In this document: one piece after another, positions 41,976 to 51,653 of the stretch
How positions within the stretch are numbered: the stretch's first letter is position 1
Layout of the letters: each line of letters begins with the position of its first letter
Origin: an uncultured Pseudomonadota bacterium
GTDB lineage: Bacteria; Pseudomonadota; Alphaproteobacteria; RF32; CAG-239
Assembly: GCA_902494875.1 (NCBI GenBank)
Contig: CABUUO010000006.1
Location: forward strand, 44,378 to 108,377
Reading direction: 5' to 3'
Length of the DNA: 64,000 nt
The notes under the pieces: generated by a model
What the model was told of the DNA's origin: nothing
The model's input: only the letters and a program-made list of their open reading frames with translations
The model's database searches: none
Made by a program: the position numbers and the translations under genes

Positions 41976-43079
41976 CTATCTTCCCGCACCGCCGTTATTG
42001 CTCAAACCTCCGGTCATGGAGGATTCGTCCAAAGGCGTAAAGCCGTAGTGTTTCAGCCAGCGCACGTCAGATTCAAAGAATGTGCGCAAATCCGGAATCC
42101 CGTACTTCAACATGGCCAGACGGTCAATGCCGACGCCGAATGCAAATCCCTGATAAACGTCGGGATCAATTCCGCCGGCGCGCAACACGTTCGGATGAAC
42201 CATACCGCAGCCCAAGATCTCCAGCCAGTCGTCGCCGGCACCGATTTTCAACTCGGTTTTGGTCTTCAGGCAACCGATATCCATTTCCGCCGAAGGCTCC
42301 GTAAACGGAAAATAAGACGGACGATAGCGAACCGGAATTTCATCCAGTTCAAAAAACGCCTTAACGAAATCATACAGACAGCCTTTGAGATGAGCCATGG
42401 TAATATCCTTGTCAATTACCAACCCCTCAACCTGGTGGAACATCGGCGTATGGGTCGCGTCATAGTCCGAACGATAGGTCCGGCCGGGAGCTATGATGCG
42501 GATGGGAGGCTGCTGTTTTTCCATCGTGCGTATCTGTACCGGCGACGTATGGGTTCTGACCACGAAGCTGTCGTCAAAATCATCGCTTTCGGGATTGGGA
42601 ATATAAAAGGTGTCCTGCATCTGGCGCGCCGGATGGTTGGCCGGCATGTTCAACGCATTAAAATTGTGGAACTGGTCTTCAATATCCGGACCTTCGGCCA
42701 CCGAAAACCCCATCTGCCCGAAAATGGCAACAACTTCCTCATAAATTTTGGAAACCGGATGAATCCGCCCCTGAACTTCCGGTCTGATTGGCAGGGTAAT
42801 GTCCACTTTTTCTTTCTCCAGCCTTGCATTCAAAGCGGCTTCTTCCAATATGCCCTTGCGGATTTCCAGGGCTTTTTCCACTTCTGCCTTCAAAATGTTC
42901 AGATTCTTGCCCATTTCTTTCTTTTCTTCAATAGAAAGGGCGCCCAGATCTTTCATCATTGCCGTCAGTCTGCCTTTTTTGCCGGTAATGGCCACTCTGG
43001 CCTCTTCCAGAGTTTTCAAATCCCCGGCAGCATTGATTTCCGCCAGCAGTTCAGTCTTAAGACTTTCCATATTTTCCAT
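41976..43079 (-). CDS. pheS: Phenylalanine-tRNA ligase alpha subunit
   Basis: A 367-aa catalytic subunit. N-terminal coiled coil, then the class II core with HPVSKIYEEVVAIFGQMGF, motif 2 IRIIAPGRTYRSDYDATHTPMFHQVEG and motif 3 GFAFGVGIDRLAMLKYGI. The start is ATG 43079 (MENMESLK) with AGGTGG upstream; ATG 43070 is the close alternative. A hairpin lies between rplT and this gene. Confidence 0.97.
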   Translation of the reverse strand: MENMESLKTELLAEINAAGDLKTLEEARVAITGKKGRLTAMMKDLGALSIEEKKEMGKNLNILKAEVEKALEIRKGILEEAALNARLEKEKVDITLPIRPEVQGRIHPVSKIYEEVVAIFGQMGFSVAEGPDIEDQFHNFNALNMPANHPARQMQDTFYIPNPESDDFDDSFVVRTHTSPVQIRTMEKQQPPIRIIAPGRTYRSDYDATHTPMFHQVEGLVIDKDITMAHLKGCLYDFVKAFFELDEIPVRYRPSYFPFTEPSAEMDIGCLKTKTELKIGAGDDWLEILGCGMVHPNVLRAGGIDPDVYQGFAFGVGIDRLAMLKYGIPDLRTFFESDVRWLKHYGFTPLDESSMTGGLSNNGGAGR

Positions 43080-43102
43080 TTTTCCACCTATTTTGTCGTT
43101 TT

Positions 43103-43146
43103 TAAAATGCAAAGGAGTCAACCGAAAACTCCAGTCAACTCCTTTG
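43103..43146 (-). promoter_or_regulatory. Terminator/attenuator-like hairpin upstream of pheS
   Basis: The minus strand has CAAAGGAGT pairing with ACTCCTTTG around about 19 bases, followed by CATTTT. TATAAT (about 43154-43159) lies just upstream. It could end rplT transcription or attenuate pheST; no Phe-rich leader peptide is visible. Confidence 0.5.
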
Positions 43147-43179
43147 TATAAATTATATTTGCTTTTTGCTGTTAAAGAA

Positions 43180-43539
43180 CTATTTGCTCAAAGCAGATTT
43201 TGCGGTCTCAACGAGTTTCGCAAAATTGGCAGGCTCTTTCAAAGCAATATCAGCAAGCACTTTTCGGTCGAGTTCGATGCCGGCTTTGTTGAGCCCGCAA
43301 ATAAATCGAGAGTAAGTCATATCGTTCAGACGGGTAGCCGCATTGATTCTCTGAATCCACAATGCACGGAAGCTTCTCTTCTTGGCGCGGCGGTCACGAT
43401 ATGCATATTGCAATGCTTTTTCTACTTTTTCAACTGCAACTCTGAAAACGTTCTTGGAACGGCCGCGATAACCTTTGGCCATCGCAAAAATTTTCTTATG
43501 ACGAGCGTGAGCAGTTACACCTCTTTTAATACGAGACAT
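43180..43539 (-). CDS. rplT: 50S ribosomal protein L20
   Basis: A 119-aa rRNA-binding protein needed early in 50S assembly. It starts MSRIKRGVTAHARHKKIFAMAKGYRGR, with ALQYAYRDRRAKKRSFRALWIQRINAA and ending LVETAKSALSK. The length is standard. It follows rpmI by 12 bp. Confidence 0.98.
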   Translation of the reverse strand: MSRIKRGVTAHARHKKIFAMAKGYRGRSKNVFRVAVEKVEKALQYAYRDRRAKKRSFRALWIQRINAATRLNDMTYSRFICGLNKAGIELDRKVLADIALKEPANFAKLVETAKSALSK

Positions 43540-43551
43540 CTTTCTTCACTC

Positions 43552-43749
43552 CTACAAATACGGTAAAAACTGTTTAACGATTTTAACATCAGCCTCGTTT
43601 ACCAGAGTGGTTCCGCGAGCCTGTCTTTTCATCTTGGTACCTTTGTTAAAGAGCAAGTGTCTCTTATTGGCAAAGTTTCTCTTCAGTTTGCCGGTGCCGG
43701 TAACGCTGAAGCGTTTTTTTACGGCACTTTTATTTTTCAATTTTGGCAT
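43552..43749 (-). CDS. rpmI: 50S ribosomal protein L35
   Basis: A 65-aa ribosomal protein. MPKLKNKSAVKKRFSVTGTG and KRHLLFNKGTKMKRQARGTTLV are diagnostic. ATG 43749 with AAGGG upstream. infC, often the preceding gene, is absent; lolD is next door instead. Confidence 0.98.
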   Translation of the reverse strand: MPKLKNKSAVKKRFSVTGTGKLKRNFANKRHLLFNKGTKMKRQARGTTLVNEADVKIVKQFLPYL

Positions 43750-43839
43750 TTTAATCCCTTTCAAATCAAATAAAATTACTTGGATTCTTATGAGCCGCCA
43801 GGCATGCCATTTCGCCCGGAAGACTCTTTAAACAACATG

Positions 43840-43868
43840 TTTATACACTCAAACATCCGAGATTGCAA
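43840..43868 (-). promoter_or_regulatory. Predicted promoter of rpmI-rplT
   Basis: The minus strand has TTGCAA, 17-bp spacer, TATAAA. The resulting leader of about 85 nt includes a GGCATGCC palindrome and could hold an L20 binding site (speculative). Confidence 0.65.
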
Positions 43869-43912
43869 GCACAATTTTGTCTTTTGCGCCCGAACGGAAG
43901 CTTCCGTCGCCG

Positions 43913-44641
43913 TCAATAAAAATTTTCCTCGCTGACAAACGCACTGGCCCGCATATCTATCAGCCTGCCGTCTTCCAGCTTGACTTTACGGTCCATCCGG
44001 TCGGCCAGTTCAAAATTGTGCGTGGCAATCAACGCCGCCAAATGCGTTTCCTTAACAATCGAAATCAGTTCGGAAAATACGATTTCCGCCGTTTTTGGAT
44101 CCAGATTTCCGGTCGGTTCGTCCGCCAGCAGAAGTTTCGGCGCGTTGGCCAGCGCCCGCGCAATTGCCACCCGCTGTTGTTCGCCGCCCGAAAGCTCCGC
44201 CGGACGGTGTTTTAGTCGTTTTCCGAGTCCCAGCCGGTTCAGCAGCCACTTGGCGCGTTCTTCGGCTTCCTTTATATTCACCCCGGCAATCAACTGCGGC
44301 AGAACCACGTTCTCCGTTGCGTCAAAATCGCCGAGCAGATTGTGATACTGGTAAACGAACCCCAGATAATCCCGGCGCAGGGACGTGCGCATCGCATCAC
44401 CGAGTTTGCTGCAATTCTGCCCGTCAAGATAAAGGTTTCCGCCGCTGGGTCTGTCAAGCAGCCCCGCAATCTGCAGCATGGTCGACTTTCCCGAACCCGA
44501 AGGCCCGATTAAGGCTACAACCTCACCCGGCATAATATCCAAATCCACACCGCGCAGAACCTCAAGCTTCTGGCCGCCCTGTTTAAAGTTTTTAACCACT
44601 TTTTTCAGTTCCAAAGTGGGGGTAATTTCATTTTTACTCAT
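43913..44641 (-). CDS. lolD: Lipoprotein-releasing ABC transporter ATPase
   Basis: A 242-aa ATPase powering release of outer-membrane lipoproteins. Walker A GPSGSGKST, signature LSGGEQQRVAIARAL, Walker B KLLLADEPTGNLD and the H-loop THNFELA are intact. ATG 44641 lies inside the last codons of lolC (8-bp overlap) with GGAGG 9 bp upstream. An earlier in-frame start is rejected. With lolC it handles host lipoprotein sorting. Confidence 0.95.
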   Translation of the reverse strand: MSKNEITPTLELKKVVKNFKQGGQKLEVLRGVDLDIMPGEVVALIGPSGSGKSTMLQIAGLLDRPSGGNLYLDGQNCSKLGDAMRTSLRRDYLGFVYQYHNLLGDFDATENVVLPQLIAGVNIKEAEERAKWLLNRLGLGKRLKHRPAELSGGEQQRVAIARALANAPKLLLADEPTGNLDPKTAEIVFSELISIVKETHLAALIATHNFELADRMDRKVKLEDGRLIDMRASAFVSEENFY

Positions 44642-45881
44642 AACGCAAAGCCTCCACCGGATCAAACTTGGCCGCCCGGTATGCCGGATAAATCGTGGCT
44701 AAAAAAGACAGCAGCAGTGAAATTCCGACCACCACCGCCACCTCTGTATAATCAACCTTGGCCGGCAGCTGCGACAGAAAATAAATTTCCGCCGAAAACA
44801 AATCCCGGCCGGTCAGCGTCTGCAAAAACTGCCGCACATTTTCAATATTGTGGCAGAACAAAAGTCCCAGAGCCAGCCCGATAGAAGTTCCGACCACGCC
44901 GATAAAAGCCCCGTCCAAAAAGAAAATACGCATAATCATCCCCTTGGTCGCCCCCATAGTCCGCAGCACCGCAATGTCGCGGCCTTTGTCCTTCACCAGC
45001 ATAATCAGCCCGGTAATGATATTGAAAGCGGCGACCAGAATAATCATTGTCAAAATCAGAAACATCACGTTGCGTTCAACCGCAATCGCATTGAAAAACG
45101 CGGAATTTGACTGCTGCCAGTCATAAACGTAAGCACCGGGGCCGACGCTTTCCTCAATGGCTTTCCGCACCGGCTTCAGCCATTTTGAATCTTCCAGCGT
45201 CACGTCAATATGCGAAACGCCGCCTTTCATACCAAAGTATGTTTGCGCGGCTTCCAACGGCATAAAGATAAAACCGGAATCATATTCGAACATACCGGCA
45301 TCAAAGGTCCCGATCACCCGATAGGCTTTCATCCTTGGCACCGTCCCGAAAGCCGTCACTTTACCGTTCGGAGAAATAAGCGTAATTTCGTCCCCGGGAA
45401 TAACGCCCATTTTTTGCGCCAGACGATACCCTATAATCACGTTGTTGCCGGCAAACTCGTCCATATTTACGCCGGCCACCGCATTTCTCAATACTTCTTT
45501 TTTCAGCAGATCGTCTTTTTCAATTCCCCGAACCATGGCTCCTTCGGCTGCCTTGCCGGCTGAAACCAACAGCTGGTTTTCGATCATTGGCACCACCTGT
45601 TTCACATGCTCAAACTCTGCAATATCGGTCACGGCCTGCTTATAATTGTTAAAAGGATATCCCGACGGCGACATAATGCCGATATGGCCGTTAATACCCA
45701 AAATGCGAGACAAAAGCTCCTGACGGAAACCGTTCATGACCGACATGACGATAATCAGCGTCGCCACGCCCAGCGCAATTCCGGTAAAGGCAAAACCCGT
45801 AATTACCGAAATGAAGCCCTCGCGGCGTTTGGCCTTCAGATAACGGCGTCCGACCAGACGCTCAAATTTTGAAAAAAACAT
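44634..45881 (-). CDS. lolC: Lipoprotein-releasing transporter permease
   Basis: A 415-aa LolC/LolE-family inner-membrane permease. An N-terminal helix (FISVITGFAFTGIALGVATLIIVMSVMNGF) is followed by a large periplasmic domain and three C-terminal helices ending AAKFDPVEALRYE, the typical LolCE/FtsX end. AAGGAG precedes ATG 45881. Only one permease gene is present, so it may work as a homodimer (LolF-like), as in many alphaproteobacteria. Confidence 0.93.
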   Translation of the reverse strand: MFFSKFERLVGRRYLKAKRREGFISVITGFAFTGIALGVATLIIVMSVMNGFRQELLSRILGINGHIGIMSPSGYPFNNYKQAVTDIAEFEHVKQVVPMIENQLLVSAGKAAEGAMVRGIEKDDLLKKEVLRNAVAGVNMDEFAGNNVIIGYRLAQKMGVIPGDEITLISPNGKVTAFGTVPRMKAYRVIGTFDAGMFEYDSGFIFMPLEAAQTYFGMKGGVSHIDVTLEDSKWLKPVRKAIEESVGPGAYVYDWQQSNSAFFNAIAVERNVMFLILTMIILVAAFNIITGLIMLVKDKGRDIAVLRTMGATKGMIMRIFFLDGAFIGVVGTSIGLALGLLFCHNIENVRQFLQTLTGRDLFSAEIYFLSQLPAKVDYTEVAVVVGISLLLSFLATIYPAYRAAKFDPVEALRYE

Positions 45882-45961
45882 AAATACACTTCTCCTTGAA
45901 CTTACCATAAGTTATACGGAAGATAAGCCCATTATGCAATAATCCATCCTTAAATGTGTAT

Positions 45962-45991
45962 AAAAAAAGACACTTGTCCAAGTGTCTTTTC
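45962..45991. terminator. Terminator between galU and lolC
   Basis: AAAAGACACTT-GTCC-AAGTGTCTTTT; perfect stem, usable by galU on the minus strand. Confidence 0.85.
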
Positions 45992-46005
45992 AAAATTTCC
46001 GCACC

Positions 46006-46893
46006 TTAAAGCGAGCGAAGTATTTCCCGGCAATATTCTCTGAGTTCAGGATCTTTGAGCAGACACAGCTTCAGATTAGCCTTTTCCAGCTCCTGATTGG
46101 TTCCGCAATCCAGACGCATTGCGTCACACAACACGCCGGTCAGCTTCATGCCCCTCTGCGCCGCCAGTTCCATGGCATCCGTCAGGTTGATTTCACCGTT
46201 GCCCCCGTTGCGAACCTCCGGCAAAATGTTCATAATTTCATTCGGCAAAATATAAGGCCCCATGCTTGCATAATTAGAAGGCACATTCTCCAAAGCCGGC
46301 TTTTCGACCAACCCTGTGGCATGAACTTTTTTTCCGTCCCGCACAGCACCGACCAATGCACCGTAACGAACCATCTGCTCGCGCGGATATTCTATAATGT
46401 TTTCAACCATGCCGCCTTCTTCCCGATAAACCTCAAGCAGTTGTTTCAAAACGCCCTGCCCTCCCCGGGCGGCAATATAAACATCGTCGGGCCACATCAC
46501 GATAAAATCCCTGTCGCCGACCAGTTCTTTTGCCATCAGCACCGCATGACCGTTTCCCAAAGGCCTTTTCTGCTCGGCAAACGAAAACTTCATCCCGGCG
46601 GGAATAATATCCTGCACGGTTTTCAAAAGATCCAACCGCCCTTTTTCTTTCAGATGATTTTCCAACCACGGATACGGCGAAAAATACTTCTCAAAAAGCT
46701 CTTTGCTTGATTCCGTGCTGTAAATGAACACAATTTCCTTAACGCCGATTTCGGCGCAGGCATCAACCGCATACTGGATGATGGGCTTGCCGTGCAGCGT
46801 CAGAAAGCCTTTGTGCAGGACTTTGGTTGAAGGAAGATTGCGCGTGGACAGCCCTGCCACGGGAAGAATGCATACTTCGGGATTTCTGGTCAT
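46006..46893 (-). CDS. galU: UTP-glucose-1-phosphate uridylyltransferase
   Basis: A 295-aa enzyme making UDP-glucose for envelope polysaccharides. It starts MTRNPEVCILPVAGLSTRNLPSTK (nucleotide loop usually GLGTRFLPATK, here slightly altered), with KPIIQYAVDACAEIG, EQKRPLGNGHAVL, GLVEKP and DCGTNQELEKAN. ATG 46893 follows AGGAG by 6 bp; the long upstream frame lies inside the next gene. Confidence 0.94.
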   Translation of the reverse strand: MTRNPEVCILPVAGLSTRNLPSTKVLHKGFLTLHGKPIIQYAVDACAEIGVKEIVFIYSTESSKELFEKYFSPYPWLENHLKEKGRLDLLKTVQDIIPAGMKFSFAEQKRPLGNGHAVLMAKELVGDRDFIVMWPDDVYIAARGGQGVLKQLLEVYREEGGMVENIIEYPREQMVRYGALVGAVRDGKKVHATGLVEKPALENVPSNYASMGPYILPNEIMNILPEVRNGGNGEINLTDAMELAAQRGMKLTGVLCDAMRLDCGTNQELEKANLKLCLLKDPELREYCREILRSL

Positions 46894-46932
46894 AACCGGC
46901 TCCTGTAAGACAATAGTTATATAATACCTGTC

Positions 46933-46960
46933 AATATAACACCAAAAACGCTCTAAACAA
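46933..46960 (-). promoter_or_regulatory. Possible promoter of galU
   Basis: The minus strand has TTGTTT, 16-bp spacer, TATATT, about 40 bp before the ATG. Confidence 0.4.
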
Positions 46961-46963
46961 GTC

Positions 46964-49900
46964 CTATTTCTTGATAATAACACCGGAGGCTTTCGATATC
47001 GTTCCGCTGGGTTTGACCACAATCCCGCCGCCTTTCTTAACAACTCCGCCGGAAGCCGCTTGCGGTTTGTCGGCATTAATAACCTTGTTAGCTTCCGTCT
47101 TCTTCTCTTCGTCGGAAAAATCAAGCACCTTAACGTTTTTATTGTCTACGGCCTGTTCCGATTTTTCGATTTCTTCAATATCACGGACCACCGTTTTGCT
47201 TACGCCGGTATCCTTAACCGAAATGGTTCCGGTGTTTTCTTCCAGCTTGCGCCTGATTTCTTCCTGCTCTTTCTTTTTGCGGTAAAGGTTTTCTTCCAGC
47301 TTGATTCTCCCGTCGGCATAGGTTACCAGTTCATCGATTCCTGCCTGAATCGACGGAACATATTTCTCGCTGTCCAAATCGGTGATTTTTATTTCGCCCG
47401 CATATTTTTCAAGCTCGGCAATGTCGCTGCTGCCCTGCAGCCGAACCATATCGTTCTGCACCCGGCTTGCCATATTGTCCAATGCCAGCAGATTGCCCTC
47501 TATTTTATTGCGCAGGCGCTTGATGTTTTTGTCTTCCACCAGGCGATAGGTCGTTTCAATCCGGCTCAGCCTTTTGGTCAGATCCGCATATCCGGTCCGG
47601 TAATCGGCGGCAATCTTTTTGGCTTCGTTGTTGCGCCCGATAATATTGGCGTAATATTTGTTAATGACAAAACGCAGATTCTTAATATGGTTATCATTCA
47701 CGGCTTTTCTGATTTTTTGGCCTTCAGACTTGATTTTATCATTCACCGCGGCAATTTCCTGCACCAAAGCCTCTTCAAAATTCGGCGTTTTACCCTTCAG
47801 CTGCAACTCCGCCGTTTCGGCTTCCAGATTTTTGACCTGTTCTGCCAACTGCTTATAAGCTTCAACCGCTTCCGGATCCTCAGCTCCGGCTGCCCTGCTT
47901 TCTATTTCGCTGCGGATAACGTTGTGCAGTTCGCTCTCCGTCGCTTTAACCTTTTGCAGTTCATCGTTCATCATTTGAACAAGCCGGTCGCGGGCGGCTT
48001 TTGCCGCCGCTTCGTTTTGCGCCTCGATTTCGGCTTGCCGTTTATTATACATAGCGGCTAACGCCTCCGCATCGACACTCAAAACCGGCGCTGACAGGGA
48101 TTCGGAAAATCTGTATTTAAATTCGGGCAGATAATCCGGATTCCTGAACTTAACCGTAAACTCCGTATCCGTATCCCAGTTGTTGATATCGCCGCTGCCG
48201 GATACCGTCACGATAAAAGCGCCGTTCTGCATTTGCATTTCATATAAAGTATATTTACCGTCCTTAACATCGGCAATTCCCCGGATGTTTTCAAACTGCT
48301 CGCTGCCCTTTTGCAAATTGTCTTTAATCATTTTGGTCAACCCGTCAGAAGTCTGCCTGACCAAAATATCCTGATATATTTCACCGATGCTCCAACCTTC
48401 AAAGCGTACATTTTTATAATTCAGAGCCAAACTTGCGTTCAGATGCGAATACATCTCGTCGAACGAAGCCGCCGGCGCTTCAAAATTGATTTTAGCTTCC
48501 AGCTCGCCGCCGGAAAACCCGTATTTGCTTCCGCTCAGTGCCGACGCTTCCGGCTTATACTGTTGCAGCGCGATATTCCCCTGAATTGTCGGGTTGTCCG
48601 GCACCATATTCCATTCACCCCCGGCCATAATCTTGCCCCCGCGAAAATCGGCCTGAAAATCTTCAAGCTTGGCCTGAGAATGCGCCAGCGACAAACCAAA
48701 CGTTGCAAAATCAAACGTATAATCGGCATAACTGAGACGATTGATTTTAAATTTTCCGTCAAAATCAAAAGTTTCATAAAAGGCATAATTAAGTTTGGTT
48801 TTGTCAAAAACCGGCTTCCGCCACATTTCCGCCTGCTGCCTAGCCCCCTGAGGTTGCAGCACGACATTCTGCGTACTTTGCACCAATGCGTCGTTATAAA
48901 AGAACTTGTCCAGTTCAAAACGGTTTATTTCCATATCCGCGCTTATTTTCTTACGCGGCTGGGTCGCGTCATAATCTATGCTGCCGTTGAAATTGTTCGG
49001 CCCGACGTTGATTTCGGCCGGCTTGGCGCTGAACTGATCTACACTCCCCGCAAATTTGGTCTTAAGGCTGAACTGTCCCAGAGAAAACGCCTTCGGTTCA
49101 TATTTCACATTAAAAGCGTTCAACATTTTGACAAAGTCGGGACTTCGAACTTCCAAATCGCCGCTATAAATAAGCTGCCCCTCTTTTTTAGCTGCCTGTC
49201 CGCCAAAATTAAAGCCTATGTTCTCCAGTTTGGAAATGGCCTTAACGGCGAAACGGCTCGGAGATCCGGTTGCAATCCCTTTGCTGCTAAAAGTTTTCAG
49301 CGTTTTCAAATCCACATCCGGCGCTTTAATGTCTAATTTGCTCAAAAACGAAGAAAAATCTTTTGTCTCAACGTCATACTTCAGATTTTCAAAGGCAAAA
49401 TTCTCTCCAAATCCTTTAATTTCGCCCTTAAAATCAAAGGCGGCATTCGCAGCGGCAGCAATGCTCAAATCCTTTATGTCCAATACCCCGTTTTTAAGAT
49501 CGGCAATCAGTTTCACATTTTCAAACGGCATGCTTTCATAAATGCCCAAATCCAGATTCAGCCGCAAATCCGCATCAAAACCCTTCAGAAAACCAAGCTT
49601 CTGCATCCGGTAATTCATCCTTGTCTCAAAATCGCCGGCGGCAACATCTTTAGGCATCGGCAGCAGATAGTTGTCAAAGTTGATCATATCGCCGGAAACA
49701 TTTACAAACAAAGCCGGACGCTCGGCGTTAATGATTCCTACTTCCCCTTTCAGCGAACTTTTATCAATACTGAGTTCCAAAGGATTTATTCCGATTTTCT
49801 GGAAATTTCCGCCCCAAACCGCCGTTGCGGAAATCCGCCGTAAAGCCGTTTCCGAATTCAGTTCCGGCTTGAGGTCAAGCCACTTGAGTGTCTGCAAAAA

Positions 49901-51538
49901 CTCATCCGACTTCAGAGACGTATCAAGCTTGTAGCTCAGATGCCCGAGGTCGGAATAAATATCTCCCTTGACATCCACGGCCGTATCTCCCGGCAAAACT
50001 GCGCTGAGTTCCCTGATGTTGATATTATTGTCAATCATGTCAAAACTGAGCTTAAATTCTTTGATCAGCTGATCGCGGTATCTGGTCTTAATCGACTTAA
50101 CATCGGCCAGCAAATCAAAATTCCATTCCGGATTGTAATTGGCCTCATCCACGTTGAAACGTGCAAACAGTTTTTTCATCAATGCCACTACCGGATCCAT
50201 ATTCAGTTCGGTAAAGTTAAAAGCCAGTTCCACTTTCGGACGGCTTTCGCCTTCCCCGCTTCCCCCGGCCTGTTCGTCAGACAGCGGAATCAGAAGATTG
50301 CCGGCGCCTGCCGTTTCCCCGTACTTGACCACAAAACTGGTAAAGTCGATTTTGGTTTTGTTGGTTTTGATTTCCAGACTGACAGCCAGCGGATAGTCGT
50401 ATTCCTTGTCCAACTTAAAGTCGTTAAAATTGGAATTGATGAAATTCATCAGCTTTTTGGATTCGAAAATCAAATTGCCGTTAACGGCGTTGTTCTGGGC
50501 CATGACCGCCCCGTCAAACCGCACAAAGGTTTCCGTGGTCGGCTGGTTGACCACCAGATTGAGCGTTGTGGCCAACCCGCTAGAAAGCTTACCGATTGAA
50601 AAGGCAAACCCCTCGGGATTGTTATCCTTCACATAAGTGCCTTCAATACGATAAGGGCCGAAAATGCTCTGAGCAATAACCTCTGCATTCAGATTATCAA
50701 CCCGCAGGTTGATATCCCGAACCGCATCGACATAAGAAAGTTTGGCATTCTTAATCATTACGCTGTCCAAAACAAGCTGAATATTTTCCATTTTGGACTT
50801 CTGGGCATCGCTCAGGGGCGATGCCCAGTTGAGTTTTCCGTTTTCGTCCATTTCAAAACGTATATCCGGCTCGACCAGCGACATCATTTTTACGTCAAAA
50901 TCACCTTTGACCAGCGCTGCCACATTCAGATCCGCCACCAACGATTTAATACGCGCCAGCGGTTCTCCGCCCGTATCGTCGGGATTAAAGATTTTTACGT
51001 CTTCGGCAGTCAGATTGGCAGATGGCAGCAGCGTAAGATGCACCGGCCCGCTGAAGACAATCTTTTTGCCCGTAATCTCAGAAAACTGAGCGGCAATCTT
51101 GTCTTTATGCTGATTCCAGTCGATATTGGAAATATAATAAAAAACGCCGCCGACACCACCGAAAATAACCAACAGCAGCAAGACAATGATAAATTTTTTA
51201 AAATTGAACGGTTTGCGGGGGGCAGATATCTGCGGTTCGGCGGCCAGACCTTCATCCAGCGCGGACGGATCGGCAATCTCTCCCGGAGCGGCCAGTGTCT
51301 CATCTTCTTCCAGCGAAGATGCGGACACCACACCCGGCATCCGCGGGCGAAATTCCTTCTTCCGCGGCGTCCGGACGGCGCCGTCCGCCTGATAAACGTC
51401 GCTTTCCGCATTAAAGTCCGCCTCGGAATTTTCCAAACCGTTTTCAGACGTTTCCGGATGTTTTTTTTGCATCTTGCCTTTCAGCTTGTCACGCATTTCC
51501 GTGATTTTTGAAGTCATACCGAGCCAAAACTGTTTCAC
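46964..51538 (-). CDS. Giant AsmA-family protein
   Basis: A 1524-aa AsmA-like protein probably involved in lipid transport or outer-membrane biogenesis across the periplasm. Residues 1-112 are a charged cytoplasmic extension unusual for AsmA, and the single membrane helix is about 114-136 (FIIVLLLLVIFGGVGGVFYYI). The long beta-rich AsmA repeat region (about 140-1150) starts ITGKKIVFSGPVHLTLLPS. The C-terminal 350 residues are a long Ala/Glu/Lys coiled coil with a Lys/Gly-rich end (VVKKGGGIVVKPSG). AsmA proteins are usually 600-1200 aa, so this one is large. Confidence 0.9.
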   Translation of the reverse strand: MKQFWLGMTSKITEMRDKLKGKMQKKHPETSENGLENSEADFNAESDVYQADGAVRTPRKKEFRPRMPGVVSASSLEEDETLAAPGEIADPSALDEGLAAEPQISAPRKPFNFKKFIIVLLLLVIFGGVGGVFYYISNIDWNQHKDKIAAQFSEITGKKIVFSGPVHLTLLPSANLTAEDVKIFNPDDTGGEPLARIKSLVADLNVAALVKGDFDVKMMSLVEPDIRFEMDENGKLNWASPLSDAQKSKMENIQLVLDSVMIKNAKLSYVDAVRDINLRVDNLNAEVIAQSIFGPYRIEGTYVKDNNPEGFAFSIGKLSSGLATTLNLVVNQPTTETFVRFDGAVMAQNNAVNGNLIFESKKLMNFINSNFNDFKLDKEYDYPLAVSLEIKTNKTKIDFTSFVVKYGETAGAGNLLIPLSDEQAGGSGEGESRPKVELAFNFTELNMDPVVALMKKLFARFNVDEANYNPEWNFDLLADVKSIKTRYRDQLIKEFKLSFDMIDNNINIRELSAVLPGDTAVDVKGDIYSDLGHLSYKLDTSLKSDEFLQTLKWLDLKPELNSETALRRISATAVWGGNFQKIGINPLELSIDKSSLKGEVGIINAERPALFVNVSGDMINFDNYLLPMPKDVAAGDFETRMNYRMQKLGFLKGFDADLRLNLDLGIYESMPFENVKLIADLKNGVLDIKDLSIAAAANAAFDFKGEIKGFGENFAFENLKYDVETKDFSSFLSKLDIKAPDVDLKTLKTFSSKGIATGSPSRFAVKAISKLENIGFNFGGQAAKKEGQLIYSGDLEVRSPDFVKMLNAFNVKYEPKAFSLGQFSLKTKFAGSVDQFSAKPAEINVGPNNFNGSIDYDATQPRKKISADMEINRFELDKFFYNDALVQSTQNVVLQPQGARQQAEMWRKPVFDKTKLNYAFYETFDFDGKFKINRLSYADYTFDFATFGLSLAHSQAKLEDFQADFRGGKIMAGGEWNMVPDNPTIQGNIALQQYKPEASALSGSKYGFSGGELEAKINFEAPAASFDEMYSHLNASLALNYKNVRFEGWSIGEIYQDILVRQTSDGLTKMIKDNLQKGSEQFENIRGIADVKDGKYTLYEMQMQNGAFIVTVSGSGDINNWDTDTEFTVKFRNPDYLPEFKYRFSESLSAPVLSVDAEALAAMYNKRQAEIEAQNEAAAKAARDRLVQMMNDELQKVKATESELHNVIRSEIESRAAGAEDPEAVEAYKQLAEQVKNLEAETAELQLKGKTPNFEEALVQEIAAVNDKIKSEGQKIRKAVNDNHIKNLRFVINKYYANIIGRNNEAKKIAADYRTGYADLTKRLSRIETTYRLVEDKNIKRLRNKIEGNLLALDNMASRVQNDMVRLQGSSDIAELEKYAGEIKITDLDSEKYVPSIQAGIDELVTYADGRIKLEENLYRKKKEQEEIRRKLEENTGTISVKDTGVSKTVVRDIEEIEKSEQAVDNKNVKVLDFSDEEKKTEANKVINADKPQAASGGVVKKGGGIVVKPSGTISKASGVIIKK

Positions 51539-51653
51539 CGAAATTCTCCTGCCCTGGGTTTAAGAAAAAATAAAACATTCTTTACTATACATATAATAGT
51601 TAACTATAATCTAAACTAATTAATAAATTTTTTAAATGGTGAAAAATATCCGC

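Noticed and set aside
42799..43566. A 255-codon plus-strand frame across pheS and rplT.
   Set aside because: It lies antisense to two certain genes, and its composition follows from their codons.
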